From Hyphomicrobiales bacterium (GTDB taxonomy: Bacteria > Pseudomonadota > Alphaproteobacteria > Rhizobiales > Beijerinckiaceae), in contig OMIJ01000159.1 of the NCBI GenBank assembly GCA_900299065.1, positions 1 to 7,038 of the forward strand: a stretch of 7,038 nt of DNA, given 5' to 3'. Below, piece by piece: positions 5,711-7,038 of the stretch; the first letter of the stretch is position 1; every line of letters begins with the position of its first letter. The translations under genes were made by a program, and so were the position numbers. A model generated the notes under the pieces. It was not told the origin of the DNA and ran no database searches. It saw nothing but the letters and a program-made list of their open reading frames with translations.

Positions 5711-6687
5711 GCCTCAATCAGATGAAATCCCTGCGCGCAGAGGCTAGCCTTGAGCCAGATCCTGTGCCCAGCGTTGCGACAAAAGACACGCAGATTATTG
5801 CCATTTATGGCAAGGGGGGCATTGGTAAAAGTTTCACGCTCGCCAATCTATCCTATATGCTCGCCCAGCAAGGCAAAAAGGTTTTGCTGATCGGTTGTGA
5901 TCCCAAGAGTGATACAACTTCTTTGCTGTTTGGCGGTCGCGCCTGTCCGACGATCATCGAAACCTCGACTAGAAAAAAACTCGCAGGTGAACAGGTTGCG
6001 ATCGGTGATGTCTGTTTCAAGCGCGATGGTGTCTATGCCATGGAGCTGGGCGGACCAGAGGTTGGCCGCGGATGTGGTGGTCGCGGTATTATTCACGGCT
6101 TCGAGCTTCTCGAAAAACTTGGCTTCCATGATTGGGGCTTTGATTATGTGTTGCTCGATTTCCTCGGCGATGTTGTGTGCGGTGGATTTGGTCTGCCTAT
6201 AGCGCGTGATATGTGCCAAAAGGTTATCATTGTGGGATCGAATGATCTGCAATCCTTATATGTCGCCAATAATGTTTGCTCGGCCGTCGAATATTTCCGC
6301 AAATTAGGCGGTAATGTTGGCGTGGGTGGAATTGTCATCAATAAGGATGATGGCACGGGCGAGGCGCAGGCATTTGCGCAAGCTGTAGGCATACCCGTTC
6401 TGGCCTCGATTCCGGCAGATGATGATATTCGACGCAAAAGTGCCAATTATGAAATCATTGGCAAGCCGGATGGTCGCTGGGGCTCCTTGTTCGCGCATCT
6501 GGCTGCCAATGTTGCAGATGCAGCTCCGCATCAACCCAAAACATTGAATCAGGATCAATTGCTGGGCCTGTTCAGTGGCGATTCAGTGGGTCGCGATGTT
6601 GTGCTTGTGCCCGCCACAATGGAAGACATGTGCGGCAGTGCCAATTTGCAAAAACCCTCGCTCGAAGTTGTCTATGAAAATGTTTGA
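5707..6687 (+). CDS. bchX: BchX, chlorophyllide a reductase iron protein
   Basis: BchX is the NifH-like ATPase of chlorophyllide a oxidoreductase. As a homodimer holding one Fe4S4 cluster it passes electrons, coupled to ATP hydrolysis, to BchYZ, which reduces the C7=C8 bond of ring B. The 326-residue protein has the P-loop GKGGIGKS (35-42), IGCDPKSDTTSLLF (62-75), and the two cluster cysteines C123 in GRGCGGRG and C158 in the switch II stretch DFLGDVVCGGFGLP. The approximately 30-residue extension before the P-loop and the tail after SIPADDDIRRKSANYEIIG separate it from BchL and NifH and fit BchX. The ATG at 5707 overlaps the bchC stop (ATGA) and has GGAG nine bases upstream inside bchC; an in-frame ATG at 5671 would add 12 residues from inside bchC and is less likely. 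Co-translation with bchC is expected. bchY follows after 23 bases. Confidence 0.97.
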   Translation: MSLNQMKSLRAEASLEPDPVPSVATKDTQIIAIYGKGGIGKSFTLANLSYMLAQQGKKVLLIGCDPKSDTTSLLFGGRACPTIIETSTRKKLAGEQVAIGDVCFKRDGVYAMELGGPEVGRGCGGRGIIHGFELLEKLGFHDWGFDYVLLDFLGDVVCGGFGLPIARDMCQKVIIVGSNDLQSLYVANNVCSAVEYFRKLGGNVGVGGIVINKDDGTGEAQAFAQAVGIPVLASIPADDDIRRKSANYEIIGKPDGRWGSLFAHLAANVADAAPHQPKTLNQDQLLGLFSGDSVGRDVVLVPATMEDMCGSANLQKPSLEVVYENV

Positions 6688-6707
6688 TCCTTTTGTGCGG
6701 ATACAAA
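6683..6707 (+). promoter_or_regulatory. Intercistronic hairpin over the bchX stop and bchY translation start region
   Basis: TTTGATCC (6683-6690) can pair with GGATACAAA (6699-6707), leaving one bulged A at 6703 and the loop TTTTGTGC. The stem contains the bchX TGA, and its right arm holds GGA (6699-6701), the only candidate Shine-Dalgarno for bchY, nine bases before its ATG. Folding would hide that site until ribosomes finishing bchX open the stem, a possible device for coupling subunit synthesis. It is AU-rich and has no U-run after it, so it is not a terminator. Structure is seen by eye, function inferred. Confidence 0.4.
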
Positions 6708-6710
6708 GTT

Positions 6711-7038
6711 ATGAATGAGTTCACACCCGCCCGACAAAGCCATGCGACACCGATCACAGCTGATTCTGTGGGCGTGGCTCTGCACGGGCAGGACGGAACC
6801 ATTGATCTCAACGCAACCAAAACAGATGGATTGGGATGGCACGCCGGACGCGATCAGATGCGTGCGGCGGCGGAATCAGCGGGCATGAGCGAAACTCTTG
6901 CCACTTATGCCAAGGATTATCCGCTTGGGCCCCATGATCAGCCTCAAAGCATGTGTCCCGCCTTCGGCTCCTTGCGCGTGGGCCTGCGTATGCGCCGGAC
7001 GGCTACCATTCTTTCGGGCTCGGCATGCTGCGTCTATG
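6711..7038 (+). CDS. bchY: BchY, chlorophyllide a reductase subunit Y (5' part, cut by window end)
   Basis: BchY pairs with BchZ to form the NifDK-like catalytic component that receives electrons from BchX and reduces ring B of chlorophyllide a. The 109 complete codons present begin MNEFTPARQS. They contain ATYAKDYPLGPHDQPQSMCPAFG and, further on, GLRMRRTATILSGSACCVY, a block that I recall as nearly invariant in BchY. Cysteines at 82 and 106/107 lie where the Fe4S4 cluster ligands are expected. The 25-residue gap between C82 and C107 equals that between two BchY ligands reported for Roseobacter-type enzymes, as I remember it. The first 35 or so residues are poorly conserved. Only a weak GGA precedes the ATG, within a hairpin, suggesting dependence on bchX translation. 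The frame is open to the right end, so the gene is partial only because the window stops. Confidence 0.95.
   Translation, partial: MNEFTPARQSHATPITADSVGVALHGQDGTIDLNATKTDGLGWHAGRDQMRAAAESAGMSETLATYAKDYPLGPHDQPQSMCPAFGSLRVGLRMRRTATILSGSACCVY

Noticed and set aside
1..7038. Mobile element, CRISPR array, defence or novel accessory system
   Set aside because: From base 108 onward nearly all sequence is accounted for by seven recognised photosynthesis genes with short control regions; no direct repeat arrays, transposase, integrase, tRNA or unexplained large frame was seen on either strand.

Overview
The window is a piece of the photosynthesis gene cluster of an anoxygenic phototrophic purple bacterium, almost certainly an alphaproteobacterium. 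The layout is crtC and crtD on the minus strand, back to back with crtE, crtF, bchC, bchX and the start of bchY on the plus strand. This is the arrangement I recall from Rhodobacter-type clusters. All protein matches are by motif and remembered family sequence; no search was run. The genus cannot be told from here. Base composition is moderate and even, with no sign of a mobile element, CRISPR array, tRNA or rRNA.

Region by region: bases 1-19 are the Tn5/Nextera mosaic-end sequence, so the left end of the contig is a library artefact and natural DNA starts at about base 20. Bases 20-107 hold no supported gene. crtC (carotenoid 1,2-hydratase) and crtD (C-3,4 desaturase) form a minus-strand operon whose reading frames overlap deeply. 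A short divergent promoter region (about 2500-2591) holds one perfect TGT-N12-ACA PpsR/CrtJ-type operator that overlaps the crtD promoter and lies inside the proposed crtE promoter. crtE (GGPP synthase) and crtF (hydroxyneurosporene O-methyltransferase) are joined by a GTGA stop/start overlap. A second promoter region between crtF and bchC carries one perfect and one near-perfect TGT-N12-ACA palindrome 8 bp apart. bchC and bchX are joined by an ATGA overlap, and bchY follows after 23 bp and runs off the right end.

The genes work together as follows. CrtE makes the C20 precursor GGPP, used both for carotenoids and for the geranylgeranyl/phytyl tail of bacteriochlorophyll. CrtC, CrtD and CrtF hydrate, desaturate and methylate the acyclic carotenoid, giving methoxylated pigments of the spheroidene or spirilloxanthin series; which series cannot be decided from this window. 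BchX with BchY (and BchZ, off the window) reduces ring B of chlorophyllide a, and BchC oxidises the C-3 hydroxyethyl group to acetyl, completing the bacteriochlorophyllide a macrocycle. The paired operators suggest aerobic/light repression of both pigment branches by a PpsR/CrtJ protein encoded elsewhere.

I found no undescribed system. The points most worth a second look are the adapter at the contig end, the two operator arrangements, the unresolved crtC start inside crtD, and a hairpin spanning the bchX stop and the bchY translation start region.
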